From: Morganella morganii
GTDB taxonomy: Bacteria > Pseudomonadota > Gammaproteobacteria > Enterobacterales > Enterobacteriaceae
NCBI RefSeq assembly: GCF_003996855.1
Contig: NZ_NRQY01000002.1
Span: 489,530 to 553,529 of the forward strand
Length of the DNA stretch: 64,000 nt
Direction: 5' to 3'
Part shown: positions 35,539 through 45,451 of the stretch, one piece after another
How positions within the stretch are numbered: position 1 is the first letter of the stretch
Layout: the number at the start of each line of letters is the position of its first letter
Notes under the pieces: model-generated
Seen by the model: only the letters and a program-made list of their open reading frames with translations
What the model was told of the DNA's origin: nothing
Databases searched by the model: none
Program-made: the position numbers and the translations under genes

Positions 35539-37644
35539 TTGTACCTGTTTGAAAGCCTGAACCATATTGTTAAGGATTATCTGCCGAAAGAGCAGATTGA
35601 TCTGTTAAAACAAGCCTATGTCGTTGCGCGGGATGCTCACGAAGGGCAGACCCGCTCCAGTGGCGAACCGTATATCACTCATCCGGTCGCGGTTGCCTGT
35701 ATCCTGGCCGAGATGCGTCTCGACCTCGAAACACTCATGGCAGCACTGCTGCACGACGTTATCGAAGATACACCTGCTACCTTTCAGGATATTGAACAAC
35801 TGTTCGGCACCACTGTTGCCGGGCTGGTGGAAGGCGTATCGAAGTTAGACAAACTGAACTTCCGCGATAAAAAAGAGGCTCAGGCTGAAAACTTCCGCAA
35901 GATGGTGATGGCGATGGTGAAAGACATCCGCGTCATTCTCATCAAGCTGGCAGACCGCACGCACAATATGCGCACGCTCGGGTCTCTGCGTCCCGATAAG
36001 CGCCGCCGTATTGCGCGCGAAACGCTTGAAATCTACAGTCCTCTGGCTCACCGTCTTGGTATCCACCATATCAAAACGGAGCTTGAGGAGCTGGGATTCG
36101 AAGCTCTTTACCCGAACCGCTACCGCGTCATCAAAGAAGTGGTGAAAGCAGCACGCGGCAACCGTAAGGAGATGATCCAGAAGATTTTATCTGAAATCGA
36201 AGGGCGTCTGACGGAAGCCGGTATCAGCTGCAAAGTCAGCGGGCGGGAAAAACATCTCTACTCCATCTACCGGAAAATGCACCTGAAAGAGCAGCGATTT
36301 CACTCGATCATGGACATTTATGCATTCCGCGTAATTGTGAGCAGTGTCGATACCTGTTACCGCGTACTGGGCCAGGTTCACGGCCTCTACAAACCACGTC
36401 CCGGCCGCGTCAAAGATTATATCGCCATCCCGAAAGCCAACGGCTATCAGTCATTACACACCTCCCTTATCGGCCCTCACGGAGTACCGGTGGAAGTGCA
36501 GATCCGTACCGAAGATATGGATCAGATGGCAGAAATGGGGGTGGCGGCACACTGGGCTTATAAAGAGCACGGTGAATCCGGCACCACCGCACAGGTGCGT
36601 GCTCACCGCTGGATGCAGAGCCTGATAGAACTTCAGCAAAGCACCGGCAACACCTTTGAATTTATTGAGAGCGTGAAATCGGATCTCTTCCCGGATGAGA
36701 TTTATGTCTTCACCCCGGAAGGGCGGATTGTTGAGCTGCCGACCGGCGCCACGCCGGTAGATTTCGCCTATGCCGTGCATACGGACATCGGCCACTCCTG
36801 TGTCGGCGCGCGTGTTGACCGCCAGCCGTATCCGCTCTCCCAGCAACTGACCAGCGGACAAACCGTTGAAATTATTACCGCACCGGGTGCAAGACCGAAT
36901 GCCGCATGGCTGAACTTTGTTGTCAGCTCAAAAGCCCGGGCGAAAATCCGTCAGCTGCTGAAAAACCTCAAGCGGGATGATTCCGTCAATCTCGGCCGTC
37001 GCCTGCTTAACCATGCACTCGGTAACGGCCGTAAGATCACGGATATCCCGCAGGAAAATATCAGCCGTGAGCTGGTACGGATGAAACTGGCCACTCTGGA
37101 TGATCTTCTGGCGGAAATCGGCCTGGGAAATGCCATGAGTGTGGTGGTTGCCCGTAACCTGCTTAATGCGCCGGAGAACAGCACCGAAGAGAATTCCGCC
37201 CGCAAGCTTCCTATCAAAGGCGCGGACGGGGTGCTTATCACCTTCGCCAAATGCTGCCGTCCGGTACCGGGTGACCCGATTATCGCCCATATCAGTCCGG
37301 GTAAAGGGCTGGTTATCCACCATGAATCCTGCCGCAATATCCGCGGATATGAAAAAGAGCCGGAAAAATTCATGGCTGTTGAGTGGGATAGTGACATCGA
37401 CACTGATTTTATTGCTGAAATCAAAGTGGATATGTTTAACCACCAGGGCGCACTGGCTAACCTGACTGCCGCAATTAATGATGCCAACTCCAGTATTCAG
37501 AGCATGAATACCGAGGAGAAAGATGGCCGCGTTTACTGCGCCTTTATCCGCCTGACCGCAAAAGACCGTATCCAGCTTGCGAATATTATGCGTAAGATCC
37601 GCATTATGCCGGATGTCCTGCGCGTCAGCCGCAACCGGAATTAA
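35539..37644 (+). CDS. spoT: Bifunctional (p)ppGpp synthetase/hydrolase SpoT
   Basis: SpoT hydrolyses and weakly synthesises ppGpp, integrating carbon, fatty-acid and other starvation signals. The product is 701 residues. In order: the HD hydrolase domain with H48 and H72-D73 (LLHDVIEDT), the synthetase domain with GREKHLYSIYRKM and YKPRPGRVKDYIAIPKANGYQSLHT, the TGS domain (DEIYVFTPEGRIVELPTGATPVDFAYAVH), and the C-terminal ACT domain. The start is TTG at 35539 with AAGGTAGG upstream; E. coli spoT also uses a TTG at the same MYLFESL. It is 17 bp after rpoZ. Confidence 0.97.
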   Translation: MYLFESLNHIVKDYLPKEQIDLLKQAYVVARDAHEGQTRSSGEPYITHPVAVACILAEMRLDLETLMAALLHDVIEDTPATFQDIEQLFGTTVAGLVEGVSKLDKLNFRDKKEAQAENFRKMVMAMVKDIRVILIKLADRTHNMRTLGSLRPDKRRRIARETLEIYSPLAHRLGIHHIKTELEELGFEALYPNRYRVIKEVVKAARGNRKEMIQKILSEIEGRLTEAGISCKVSGREKHLYSIYRKMHLKEQRFHSIMDIYAFRVIVSSVDTCYRVLGQVHGLYKPRPGRVKDYIAIPKANGYQSLHTSLIGPHGVPVEVQIRTEDMDQMAEMGVAAHWAYKEHGESGTTAQVRAHRWMQSLIELQQSTGNTFEFIESVKSDLFPDEIYVFTPEGRIVELPTGATPVDFAYAVHTDIGHSCVGARVDRQPYPLSQQLTSGQTVEIITAPGARPNAAWLNFVVSSKARAKIRQLLKNLKRDDSVNLGRRLLNHALGNGRKITDIPQENISRELVRMKLATLDDLLAEIGLGNAMSVVVARNLLNAPENSTEENSARKLPIKGADGVLITFAKCCRPVPGDPIIAHISPGKGLVIHHESCRNIRGYEKEPEKFMAVEWDSDIDTDFIAEIKVDMFNHQGALANLTAAINDANSSIQSMNTEEKDGRVYCAFIRLTAKDRIQLANIMRKIRIMPDVLRVSRNRN

Positions 37645-37653
37645 TCACACGGT

Positions 37654-38349
37654 ATGAATTCCCAACGTTATGAGCGCATCTGCCGGATGATGGCGATGCG
37701 CCAGCCCGACCTCACTCTGTGTCTTGAGAAAGTGCATAAGCCGCACAATGTCTCCGCCGTGATCCGCAGTGCGGATGCGGTCGGTATCCATGATCTGCAT
37801 GCTGTCTGGCCGGAGAAAATCAAAACGCTGGTTTCTTCCGCCGCCGGCAGCAACAGCTGGGTGAATGTGCATAACCACGACACACTCGGTGATGCCGTGA
37901 CCCTGCTGAAATCACAGGGCATGCAGATACTGGCCACCCATCTGTCTGACAGTGCGGTGGATTTCCGGACAATCGATTTTACCCGTCCGACCTGCATTAT
38001 CAAGGGCTCGGAGAAAACCGGTATATCTCCGGAGGCCGTCAGACTGGCGGATCAGCATATTATGATCCCGATGTCCGGCATGGTACAGTCACTGAATGTG
38101 TCTGTTGCCGCCGCCGTGATCCTCTATGAAGCACAGCGCCAGCGCGAAGCCGCCGGTCTCTATGAGCATCCCCGCTGCGCTCTGGCACAGGATGAACAGC
38201 AGCGCCTGCTGTTTGAACGCGGTTATCCGGTGCTGGCTCAGGTCGCCCGTGAGAAGAAACTGCCCCGTCCGCAGATTGATGAACAGGGCCATATCATTGC
38301 GCCGGACAGCTGGTGGGCTGCCATGCAACAGAAGAAACCATCCGCCTGA
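37654..38349 (+). CDS. trmH: tRNA (guanosine-18-2'-O)-methyltransferase TrmH
   Basis: TrmH (SpoU) methylates the ribose of G18 in the tRNA D-loop. The product is 231 residues (E. coli 229). The SPOUT-fold motifs are visible: motif 1 HKPHNVSAVIRSADAVG, motif 2 IKGSEKTGIS, and motif 3 IPMSGMVQSLNVSVAAAVILYEA forming the trefoil knot. It lies nine bases after the spoT stop and 18 before recG, in the same operon as in E. coli. Confidence 0.97.
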   Translation: MNSQRYERICRMMAMRQPDLTLCLEKVHKPHNVSAVIRSADAVGIHDLHAVWPEKIKTLVSSAAGSNSWVNVHNHDTLGDAVTLLKSQGMQILATHLSDSAVDFRTIDFTRPTCIIKGSEKTGISPEAVRLADQHIMIPMSGMVQSLNVSVAAAVILYEAQRQREAAGLYEHPRCALAQDEQQRLLFERGYPVLAQVAREKKLPRPQIDEQGHIIAPDSWWAAMQQKKPSA

Positions 38350-38367
38350 TACGAAACGGAGCAGAAA

Positions 38368-40449
38368 ATGAAAGGTCAACTGCTTGATGCTATCCCACTC
38401 ACGACTTTACACGGCGTCGGGGCCGGGCAGGCGGGCAAACTGGCCGGTATCGGTCTGCATACCCTTCAGGATCTGCTGTTCCATCTGCCGCTGCGTTATG
38501 AAGACCAGACCCGGCTTTATACCATCACCGATCTGTTACCCGGGATTTATGCCACCGTCAGCGGCGAAGTGTTGCGTACCGATGTGGTTTTCGGCCGTAA
38601 ACGGATGATGACCTGTCAGATAAGTGACGGTACCGGCATCTTAACCCTGCGTTTCTTTAATTTTTCGGCGGCAATGAAAAATACGCTGGCAACCGGAAAA
38701 CAGGTCACCGCCTACGGTGAAATCCGGCGCGGCAAAAACGGCCCGGAAATTTTCCACCCGGAATATAAAGTCCGTCAGAGTGATACTTCCGCTGAATTAC
38801 AGGAAACACTTACCCCCATCTACCCGACCACCGAAGGTGTCCGCCAGGCCACGCTCCGCAAACTGCTTGATCAGGCGCTGGAACTGCTCGATACCTGCGC
38901 CATCAATGAATTACTGCCGCCGGAACTGACCCGTTCCATGATGAGCCTGCCGCAGGCACTGAAAACACTGCACCGGCCACCGGCAGATACACAGCTGACC
39001 GAACTGGAAAGCGGGCAGCATCCGGCACTGAAGCGGATTGTGCTGGAAGAACTGCTGGCGCATCACCTCAGCATGCTGGCGGTCAGGGCAGGTGCACAGC
39101 GTTATCACGCACTGCCTTTGTCACCACAGGAAACCCTGAAAAGTCAGTTCCTGGCGCAACTCCCCTTCTCTCCGACTAACGCCCAGCAGCGCGTGGTGGC
39201 GGAAATAGAGCAGGATCTGGAAAAACCGGTGCCGATGATGCGCCTGATTCAGGGGGATGTCGGCTCCGGAAAAACACTGGTCGCCGCGCTGGCGGCACTC
39301 CGCGCTATCGCACACGGCAAACAGGTCGCACTGATGGCACCGACAGAGCTGCTGGCCGAACAACATGCCAATACCTTCCGCCAGTGGCTGGAGCCGCTGG
39401 GTATTCGCGTCGGCTGGGTTGCCGGAAAACAGAAAGGCAAGGCACGACAGGCACAGGAAGACGCCATTGCCGCCGGTGATGTGGCGATGGTTATCGGCAC
39501 ACACGCGATTTTTCAGGAACATATCCGTTTCCATTCCCTGGCACTGGTGATTATCGATGAGCAGCACCGCTTTGGTGTCCACCAGCGGCTGGCGTTATGG
39601 GAAAAAGGCGAACAACAGGGATTTCATCCGCATCAGCTGATTATGACCGCCACACCGATCCCGCGCACCCTGGCAATGACCGCCTATGCGGATCTCGACA
39701 CCTCCGTTATCGACGAACTGCCGCCGGGCAGAACCCCGGTAACCACCGTGGCGATTCCGGACAGCCGCCGCCATGAGATTATTGAGCGGGTGCGCAGCGC
39801 CTGTCAGGATGAAAAACGCCAGGCTTACTGGGTCTGCACACTGATTGATGAATCTGATTTGCTGGAAGCTCAGGCGGCGCAGGTCACATTTGATGAGCTT
39901 TCCGCCACCCTGCCGGATCTGCGGATCGGGATGGTGCACGGCCGCATGAAACCGGCAGAAAAACAGGCGGTGATGGCACAATTTAAAGCCGGTGAGCTGG
40001 ATCTGCTGGTCGCCACTACGGTGATTGAAGTCGGGGTGGATGTGCCGAATGCCAGCCTGATGATCATCGAAAACCCGGAACGGCTCGGGCTGGCACAACT
40101 GCATCAGCTGCGCGGCCGGGTCGGGCGCGGTTCTGCTGTATCTCACTGTGTTCTGCTGTATAAAACCCCGCTCACCCAGACAGCAAGACTGCGTCTTCAG
40201 GTGTTGCGGGACAGCAACGACGGCTTTGTTATCGCGCAGAAAGACCTTGAAATCCGCGGGCCGGGTGAACTGCTCGGCACACGGCAGACCGGTAATGCAG
40301 AATTTAAAGTCGCGGATTTACTGCGGGATCAGGGTATGCTGCCGGAAGTGCAGCGCGTGGCACGCCATCTGCATCAGAATTATCCCGAACAGGCGAAAGC
40401 GCTGATCGAACGCTGGCTGCCGGAACGTACACAATACACAAACGTATGA
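38368..40449 (+). CDS. recG: ATP-dependent DNA helicase RecG
   Basis: RecG remodels stalled replication forks and Holliday junctions. The product is 693 residues. The N-terminal wedge (OB-fold) domain occupies about residues 60-155. Helicase motor motifs follow: Walker A GDVGSGKT at 296-303, DEQH at 397-400, TATPIPRTLAM, and the C-terminal helicase motifs with QLRGRVGRG and the TRG motif region. It ends the spoT operon and faces gltS, with a terminator between. Confidence 0.97.
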   Translation: MKGQLLDAIPLTTLHGVGAGQAGKLAGIGLHTLQDLLFHLPLRYEDQTRLYTITDLLPGIYATVSGEVLRTDVVFGRKRMMTCQISDGTGILTLRFFNFSAAMKNTLATGKQVTAYGEIRRGKNGPEIFHPEYKVRQSDTSAELQETLTPIYPTTEGVRQATLRKLLDQALELLDTCAINELLPPELTRSMMSLPQALKTLHRPPADTQLTELESGQHPALKRIVLEELLAHHLSMLAVRAGAQRYHALPLSPQETLKSQFLAQLPFSPTNAQQRVVAEIEQDLEKPVPMMRLIQGDVGSGKTLVAALAALRAIAHGKQVALMAPTELLAEQHANTFRQWLEPLGIRVGWVAGKQKGKARQAQEDAIAAGDVAMVIGTHAIFQEHIRFHSLALVIIDEQHRFGVHQRLALWEKGEQQGFHPHQLIMTATPIPRTLAMTAYADLDTSVIDELPPGRTPVTTVAIPDSRRHEIIERVRSACQDEKRQAYWVCTLIDESDLLEAQAAQVTFDELSATLPDLRIGMVHGRMKPAEKQAVMAQFKAGELDLLVATTVIEVGVDVPNASLMIIENPERLGLAQLHQLRGRVGRGSAVSHCVLLYKTPLTQTARLRLQVLRDSNDGFVIAQKDLEIRGPGELLGTRQTGNAEFKVADLLRDQGMLPEVQRVARHLHQNYPEQAKALIERWLPERTQYTNV

Positions 40450-40451
40450 TG

Positions 40452-40475
40452 AAAAAAGCCACCCGGAAGGGTGGC
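40452..40475 (-). terminator. gltS terminator
   Basis: GCCACCC (40458-40464) pairs with GGGTGGC (40469-40475) around a GGAA loop, followed on the minus strand by TTTTTTC. Confidence 0.85.
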
Positions 40476-40499
40476 TTGCCTGCTTTAAGCGCTGTTCTG

Positions 40500-41720
40500 T
40501 TACCCGCCCGCAACAGGGAAAACAGGTAACGCCAGGAAGAACGGAATAACCAGTGCGTTGATCAGATCCAGGAAGAATGCCCCCACCATCGGCACCACCA
40601 GGAAGGCCACATGGGAAGGACCGAAGCGGTCTGTTACTGCCTGCATATTGGCAATTGCGGTAGGTGTGGCTCCCATCCCGAAACCACAGTGACCGGCTGC
40701 CAGAACCGCCGCATCATAGTTTTTTCCCATCACCCGGTAAGTGACGAAGACAGCATACAACGCCATCACGATAGTCTGTGCCGCCAGGATCACCAGCATC
40801 GGTACCGCCAGAGAGGCAATTTCCCACAGTTTCAGGCTCATCAGTGCCATCGCCAGGAACAGCGACAGACTGACGTTACCCAGCACCGACACTGCCCGCT
40901 CAAACACACGGTAGAAACCCATCAGTGACAGACTGTTACTCAGAATAACCCCGATAAACAGGACACACACGAATGTCGGAATCTGAAACTTCCATTCCAT
41001 CGACGTGAAAAATGCAGACAGTTTACCGGACAGATACGTCCCCGCCAGCAGACAGATAGCAATCAGTGCAATAGTTTCCAGCAGAACCATTGAAGTGATC
41101 ATGCGGCCGGCCTGCGGTTTCTCAAACGCGGTCGGTGCTTCATCATCCTGTAATTTCACATCGCTCATGGCCGTCTTTTTGATCAGGAAACGGGCCACCA
41201 GGCCACCGAGCACCAGACCAAAGGTTGCACAGGCAATCGCGATTTCGGTTGCTGCGGTAAAACCATAACTGTCACTGAAAATTTTACCCCATGCTGCCCC
41301 TGTCCCATGACCGCCGGAGAGTGTGATAGAACCGGCCAGCAAACCAATCAGCGGGTCAAGCCCCATCATTTTCGCCAGAGAGATACCGACAGTGTTCTGC
41401 ACAATCAGTAAGCCCACAACCGCAATCACAAAGATAAATAACGTTTTACCGCCCGCTCTCAGACTGGCTAAGTTAGCGTTCAGCCCGATAGTGGCAAAGA
41501 AAGCCAGCATCAGCGGGTCTTTCAGTGAATCATCAAATTTCACTTCCAGATCCATACCGGATTTGAACCCCAATAATACAATCGCGACCAGAAGACCACC
41601 GGCCACAGGTTCAGGAATAGTATACTTTTCGAGGAATGGTACAGTCTTTACGAGTTTACGTCCCAGTAATAGGACGAGTGTGGCCGCAACCAGCGTGCCG
41701 TAAACGTCGAGTTGATACAT
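40500..41720 (-). CDS. gltS: Sodium/glutamate symporter GltS
   Basis: GltS imports glutamate with sodium across the inner membrane. The product is 406 residues (E. coli 401) with about ten membrane segments in two inverted halves. The paired re-entrant loops are rich in Gly: SGGHGTGAAWG in the first half and GHCGFGMGATPTAIAN in the second, forming the substrate site. It is in its E. coli position between recG and xanP. Confidence 0.96.
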   Translation of the reverse strand: MYQLDVYGTLVAATLVLLLGRKLVKTVPFLEKYTIPEPVAGGLLVAIVLLGFKSGMDLEVKFDDSLKDPLMLAFFATIGLNANLASLRAGGKTLFIFVIAVVGLLIVQNTVGISLAKMMGLDPLIGLLAGSITLSGGHGTGAAWGKIFSDSYGFTAATEIAIACATFGLVLGGLVARFLIKKTAMSDVKLQDDEAPTAFEKPQAGRMITSMVLLETIALIAICLLAGTYLSGKLSAFFTSMEWKFQIPTFVCVLFIGVILSNSLSLMGFYRVFERAVSVLGNVSLSLFLAMALMSLKLWEIASLAVPMLVILAAQTIVMALYAVFVTYRVMGKNYDAAVLAAGHCGFGMGATPTAIANMQAVTDRFGPSHVAFLVVPMVGAFFLDLINALVIPFFLALPVFPVAGG

Positions 41721-41892
41721 TCACGTACCCCTTTTATTGTTGGTATTTGTTACATCAGTATCGCGTTAATAACGTCCCTATTACGCAAAAGAAAAAAGCA
41801 GGTATCCGGATTAAAGAAAAAAAGCGGATAAAGACAAGTTAAAATAAATAAAACTGTGATTATATTCCGCTATAAAAAATAACATATCATTC

Positions 41893-41908
41893 GCGCAAAC
41901 GATTGCTT
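41893..41908 (+). promoter_or_regulatory. PurR operator upstream of xanP
   Basis: GCGCAAACGATTGCTT matches the PurR consensus ANGCAANCGNTTNCNT at every defined position except the first. It lies 53 bp before the xanP start, so purine repression of the xanthine permease is inferred. Confidence 0.7.
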
Positions 41909-41960
41909 TTGTGCCGCAGATCATTAAAATACGGAAATTGCTTATCCCGGACCTTTTGAC

Positions 41961-43346
41961 ATGAATTCTGCAATTTCAGATAAAATCAGTGTAACTCCCG
42001 CGACTAACACAAATAGTGAACTTATTTACCGCCTGGAAGATCGTCCGCCGCTGCCGCAGACACTCTTTGCTGCCTGTCAGCATCTGCTGGCGATGTTTGT
42101 GGCGGTGATTACGCCGGGATTGCTGATTGCCCAGGCGCTCGGCCTCTCCGCCCATGACACCCAGCGGATTATCAGTATGTCGCTGTTCGCTTCCGGGCTG
42201 GCATCACTGCTGCAAATCCGTACCTGGGGGCCGGTCGGTTCCGGGCTGCTCTCTATCCAGGGCACCAGCTTTAACTTTGTGGCCCCGCTGATTATGGGCG
42301 GTATGGCGCTGAAAAATAATGGTGTGGATACCGAAGGAATGATGGCGGCGCTGTTCGGCACACTGATGCTGGCGGCCATGACAGAAGTGATCCTCTCCCG
42401 TTTTCTGCATCTGGCGCGCCGCATTATCACACCGCTGGTTTCCGGTGTGGTAGTGATGATTATCGGGCTCTCGCTGATCCAGGTCGGCCTGACCTCCATC
42501 GGCGGCGGTTATGCTGCAATGTCTGACAACACTTTCGGTTCAGCCAATAATCTGATCCTCGCCGGTATTGTACTGGGGGTGATTGTGCTGCTTAACCGCC
42601 AGAAAAATCCGTATCTGCGTGTCGCCTCTCTGGTGCTGGCGATGACAGCAGGCTATCTTGCTGCCTGGTGGATGGGTATGCTGCCGGATAACCATGCGGA
42701 AATCCCGGAAGAAGTGATGGTGATCCCGGCACCGCTCTATTACGGCTTATCCATCGACTGGAACCTGCTGCTGCCGCTGATCCTGATCTTTATGGTGACC
42801 TCACTGGAAACCATCGGTGATATTACCGCCACATCTGATGTCTCCGAACAGCCGGTATCCGGCCCGCTCTATATGAAGCGGCTGAAAGGTGGTGTGCTGG
42901 CAAATGGCCTGAACTCCGCCCTGTCTGCGGTCTTTAACACCTTCCCCAACTCCTGTTTCGGGCAGAATAACGGCGTGATCCAACTGACCGGCGTTGCCAG
43001 CCGTTATGTCGGTTATGTGGTGGCGCTGATGCTGATCGTTCTGGGGCTGTTCCCGGCCGTCGCCGGTTTTGTGCAGCACATTCCGGAACCGGTGCTCGGC
43101 GGTGCCACTATTGTGATGTTCGGGACGATTGCGGCATCCGGTGTGCGGATTGTCTCACGCGAAACCCTGAACCGCCGGGCGATTATGATTATCGCGCTGT
43201 CACTGGCTGTCGGCATGGGCGTTTCCCAGCAGCCGCTGATCCTGCAATTTGCACCTGACTGGCTGAAAACCCTGCTCTCTTCCGGGATTGCCGCCGGTGG
43301 CCTGACCGCAATTGCCCTGAATCTGATTTTCCCGCCGGAGAAATAA
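41961..43346 (+). CDS. xanP: Xanthine permease XanP (NCS2 family)
   Basis: XanP is a proton-coupled xanthine importer of the NCS2 family. The product is 461 residues (E. coli 463). The characteristic sequence [18 protein letters not shown] opens TM1; the family's functional motifs are present: GTSFNFV in TM3, [19 protein letters not shown] in TM8, and the [33 protein letters not shown] segment spanning TM9-10. A PurR box lies upstream. It is divergent from gltS across 240 bp and is followed by yicH. Confidence 0.96.
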   Translation: MNSAISDKISVTPATNTNSELIYRLEDRPPLPQTLFAACQHLLAMFVAVITPGLLIAQALGLSAHDTQRIISMSLFASGLASLLQIRTWGPVGSGLLSIQGTSFNFVAPLIMGGMALKNNGVDTEGMMAALFGTLMLAAMTEVILSRFLHLARRIITPLVSGVVVMIIGLSLIQVGLTSIGGGYAAMSDNTFGSANNLILAGIVLGVIVLLNRQKNPYLRVASLVLAMTAGYLAAWWMGMLPDNHAEIPEEVMVIPAPLYYGLSIDWNLLLPLILIFMVTSLETIGDITATSDVSEQPVSGPLYMKRLKGGVLANGLNSALSAVFNTFPNSCFGQNNGVIQLTGVASRYVGYVVALMLIVLGLFPAVAGFVQHIPEPVLGGATIVMFGTIAASGVRIVSRETLNRRAIMIIALSLAVGMGVSQQPLILQFAPDWLKTLLSSGIAAGGLTAIALNLIFPPEK

Positions 43347-43476
43347 TCATCTGTTTAACCGCGTGACCGGAAACGGTCACGCGGACTGCTCTGTGCGGAA
43401 AAACCGCGATAATCCTTGTCACCATAAAGAGCCTCACGCTAGTATGCCCTCAGGATTATCTCTCGGGGAGCGCATT

Positions 43477-45234
43477 ATGAAATGGTTGGGACGGGCTGTT
43501 TTCTGGCTGATAACACTGGTTATTATCCTTATCGTTGCCACTGCCCTTGTGGTGCAGACATCATGGGGCACAAAACAGATTTCAGCCCTTATCAGTGACA
43601 ACACACGCTACAAAGTGTCGCTTTCCGCGATAAGTCACTCGCTCTCCTCTCCTTCACTTATTTCGCTCAGTGATATCAGCATCAGCACAGTTTCCGGGGA
43701 TTTTGCCCTGGAAGCAGCCAATGTTGAACTGACTCTGGACTGGCGCAGTTTCTCTGAACCCGGCTGGTTTGCCCGCATTATTGTGCAGAAAGGGGATATC
43801 GAAATTTCTGATGCCGCTGACAGCGGCACCCTGCCGGTCAGCGCGGGGTTATTACAGCTCAATCAGACCGCAGTCCGCCGCACCGACGGCAACCGGGTTA
43901 TTAACGCGGAAGGTGTCACCGGGGGTATCACCCCGTGGCAGCCGCAGGGCAGTGATCTGACCGGCAACGGCAAATACCAGTTTTCCGCCAACAGCCTGAA
44001 CTACTACGGGTTGCCGCTGAAAAATATCCTGACACAGGGGGATGTCAGCGGAAGACAATTCACGTTTGATAACCTGACCGCCACCCTGGAAAACGGGCTG
44101 ATCACCGCCACCGGCCGCCGCAGCGCCGAAGGTCAGTGGCAGCTTGATAATCTGCTGCTCAATGATATCCGCTGGCAGACACCACAATCGCTGACGCAGC
44201 TGGCAGACAGTACCGGCGATCTGCCGGATATTCAGGTCAGAAATATCACCGCCACGAATATAAAACTTGAAGGCCATCAGTGGGCGGTTAACTACCTGGA
44301 AGGTACGGTAAAAAATCTGGCCTTTAAACAAGGGCGCTGGCAGACGGACAACGGACAGGCGGATATCGCCGCAGCGGATCTGACGCTCAGCGGGCAGCAT
44401 TTTTCTGATATTATCAGCACCCTGGAACTGCGCGGCGATCAGATTGCCGTCAACCGCCTGACCGGCCGCTATGACAAGAGCATTCTGCGCTTTACCGGGA
44501 ACTGGAACCGCGCCACCCGGACACTCGATATCACCAGCGGTGTCGCCGACAATCTGCTGTACAGTCTCCCGGAACAGTGGTTCGCCGCACTACAGGAAGC
44601 CGCCCCGCAGGGGATTGACGCTATCCGCTTACAGGATATTAAAGTCTCCAATGCCCTGCTGATTGATACACAGCCGGTTTTCCCGTTCCAGCTTACCAAT
44701 GTGAACGGCTATATTAAAACCATGCAGATCCTGAAATCCGGTCAGTGGGGATTATGGGACGGCGAACTGTCTGTCAGTGCCGGTAATGCTACCTTTAACC
44801 GCGTCGAACTGCACCGTCCGTATCTGACACTGACTGCCGGAGCTGACAGCGCGGCAACCACACAATTTGCCGCCTCCGCCGGAGAAGGTCTGCTGAAGAT
44901 GCAGTTTCAGACCACACCATCCGGTACCTCGCCTTTCAGTTTCACATTACAGGCAACCGGGGCGGACAGCCAGATCCTGTCACAATGGGGCTGGCAGCCT
45001 GCTCCGCTGACCGGCAGCGCCAATTATACACTGCGCCTGAACGGACAACTGCGGACAGAAGATATCCGCAGCACACTGAGCGGTATGCTCTCCGGACAGG
45101 ATAAACAGGGGAATCAGATAAACCGGGCTATCACACAGGGACAGATGGATAATACCCCGGCATCCGCAGAGCCGGTGCCTTCTGCCCCGCCTGCACAGCG
45201 GGGGAAACCGGGGAAATTCTGTAACCCCTGCTGA
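43477..45234 (+). CDS. yicH: AsmA family protein YicH
   Basis: YicH is an inner-membrane-anchored periplasmic protein of the AsmA-like family, whose members form long beta-grooves thought to move phospholipids to the outer membrane. From the ATG at 43477 (GGGGAG seven bases upstream) it is 585 residues (E. coli 569): a single membrane anchor (WLGRAVFWLITLVIILIVATALVV), the AsmA N-terminal region (TSWGTKQISALISDNTRYKVSLS), then repeated beta strands, ending in a Pro-rich tail. It keeps the xanP-yicH order of E. coli. The frame upstream to 43363 is not conserved. Confidence 0.92.
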   Translation: MKWLGRAVFWLITLVIILIVATALVVQTSWGTKQISALISDNTRYKVSLSAISHSLSSPSLISLSDISISTVSGDFALEAANVELTLDWRSFSEPGWFARIIVQKGDIEISDAADSGTLPVSAGLLQLNQTAVRRTDGNRVINAEGVTGGITPWQPQGSDLTGNGKYQFSANSLNYYGLPLKNILTQGDVSGRQFTFDNLTATLENGLITATGRRSAEGQWQLDNLLLNDIRWQTPQSLTQLADSTGDLPDIQVRNITATNIKLEGHQWAVNYLEGTVKNLAFKQGRWQTDNGQADIAAADLTLSGQHFSDIISTLELRGDQIAVNRLTGRYDKSILRFTGNWNRATRTLDITSGVADNLLYSLPEQWFAALQEAAPQGIDAIRLQDIKVSNALLIDTQPVFPFQLTNVNGYIKTMQILKSGQWGLWDGELSVSAGNATFNRVELHRPYLTLTAGADSAATTQFAASAGEGLLKMQFQTTPSGTSPFSFTLQATGADSQILSQWGWQPAPLTGSANYTLRLNGQLRTEDIRSTLSGMLSGQDKQGNQINRAITQGQMDNTPASAEPVPSAPPAQRGKPGKFCNPC

Positions 45235-45236
45235 TA

Positions 45237-45266
45237 CAGAAACAGCGCCTTATGGCGCTGTTTCTG
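45237..45266. terminator. yicH terminator hairpin
   Basis: CAGAAACAGCGCC (45237-45249) pairs perfectly with 45254-45266 around TTAT. The T run is within the stem. It shares its ACAGCGCC core with the hairpin at 45423-45444. Confidence 0.7.
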
Positions 45267-45298
45267 TATCGGTAACACGGCGGGTTATGTGCCGAGAT

Positions 45299-45393
45299 GA
45301 TAACAGGCAAAACGAAAAGCGTAAGCGCCATGGATGGCGCGATCCGAGCGCACAGGGACGTGTTTACAGCGTCTTTTCGTTTTGCCTGTTATC
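45299..45393. repeat. Compound inverted-repeat element at a synteny breakpoint
   Basis: Perfect 21-bp arms (45299-45319 and 45373-45393, beginning GATAACAGGCAAAACG) enclose a second palindrome GCGCCATGGATGGCGC (45325-45340), then CGAGCGCACAGGGACG. On either side lie look-alike terminator hairpins. There is no coding capacity. It looks like a small structured intergenic repeat or non-autonomous mobile element; I have a memory of similar CCATGGATGGCGC blocks in other gamma-proteobacteria but cannot name the family. Confidence 0.6.
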
Positions 45394-45422
45394 AGAGCGT
45401 CCCGGATCTTACAAATTCAGTT

Positions 45423-45446
45423 AACAGCGCCGTAAGGCGCTGTTTT
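45423..45446 (+). terminator. Second hairpin flanking the repeat
   Basis: AACAGCGCC (45423-45431) pairs with GGCGCTGTT (45436-45444) around GTAA, followed by TT then ACC. It resembles the yicH hairpin with a different loop, as if that terminator had been duplicated around the inserted repeat. Confidence 0.55.
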
Positions 45447-45451
45447 ACCCG

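Noticed and set aside
45299..45393. IS element or transposon end
   Set aside because: There is an inverted repeat but no transposase, and the total length is under 100 bp; kept only as a structured repeat.
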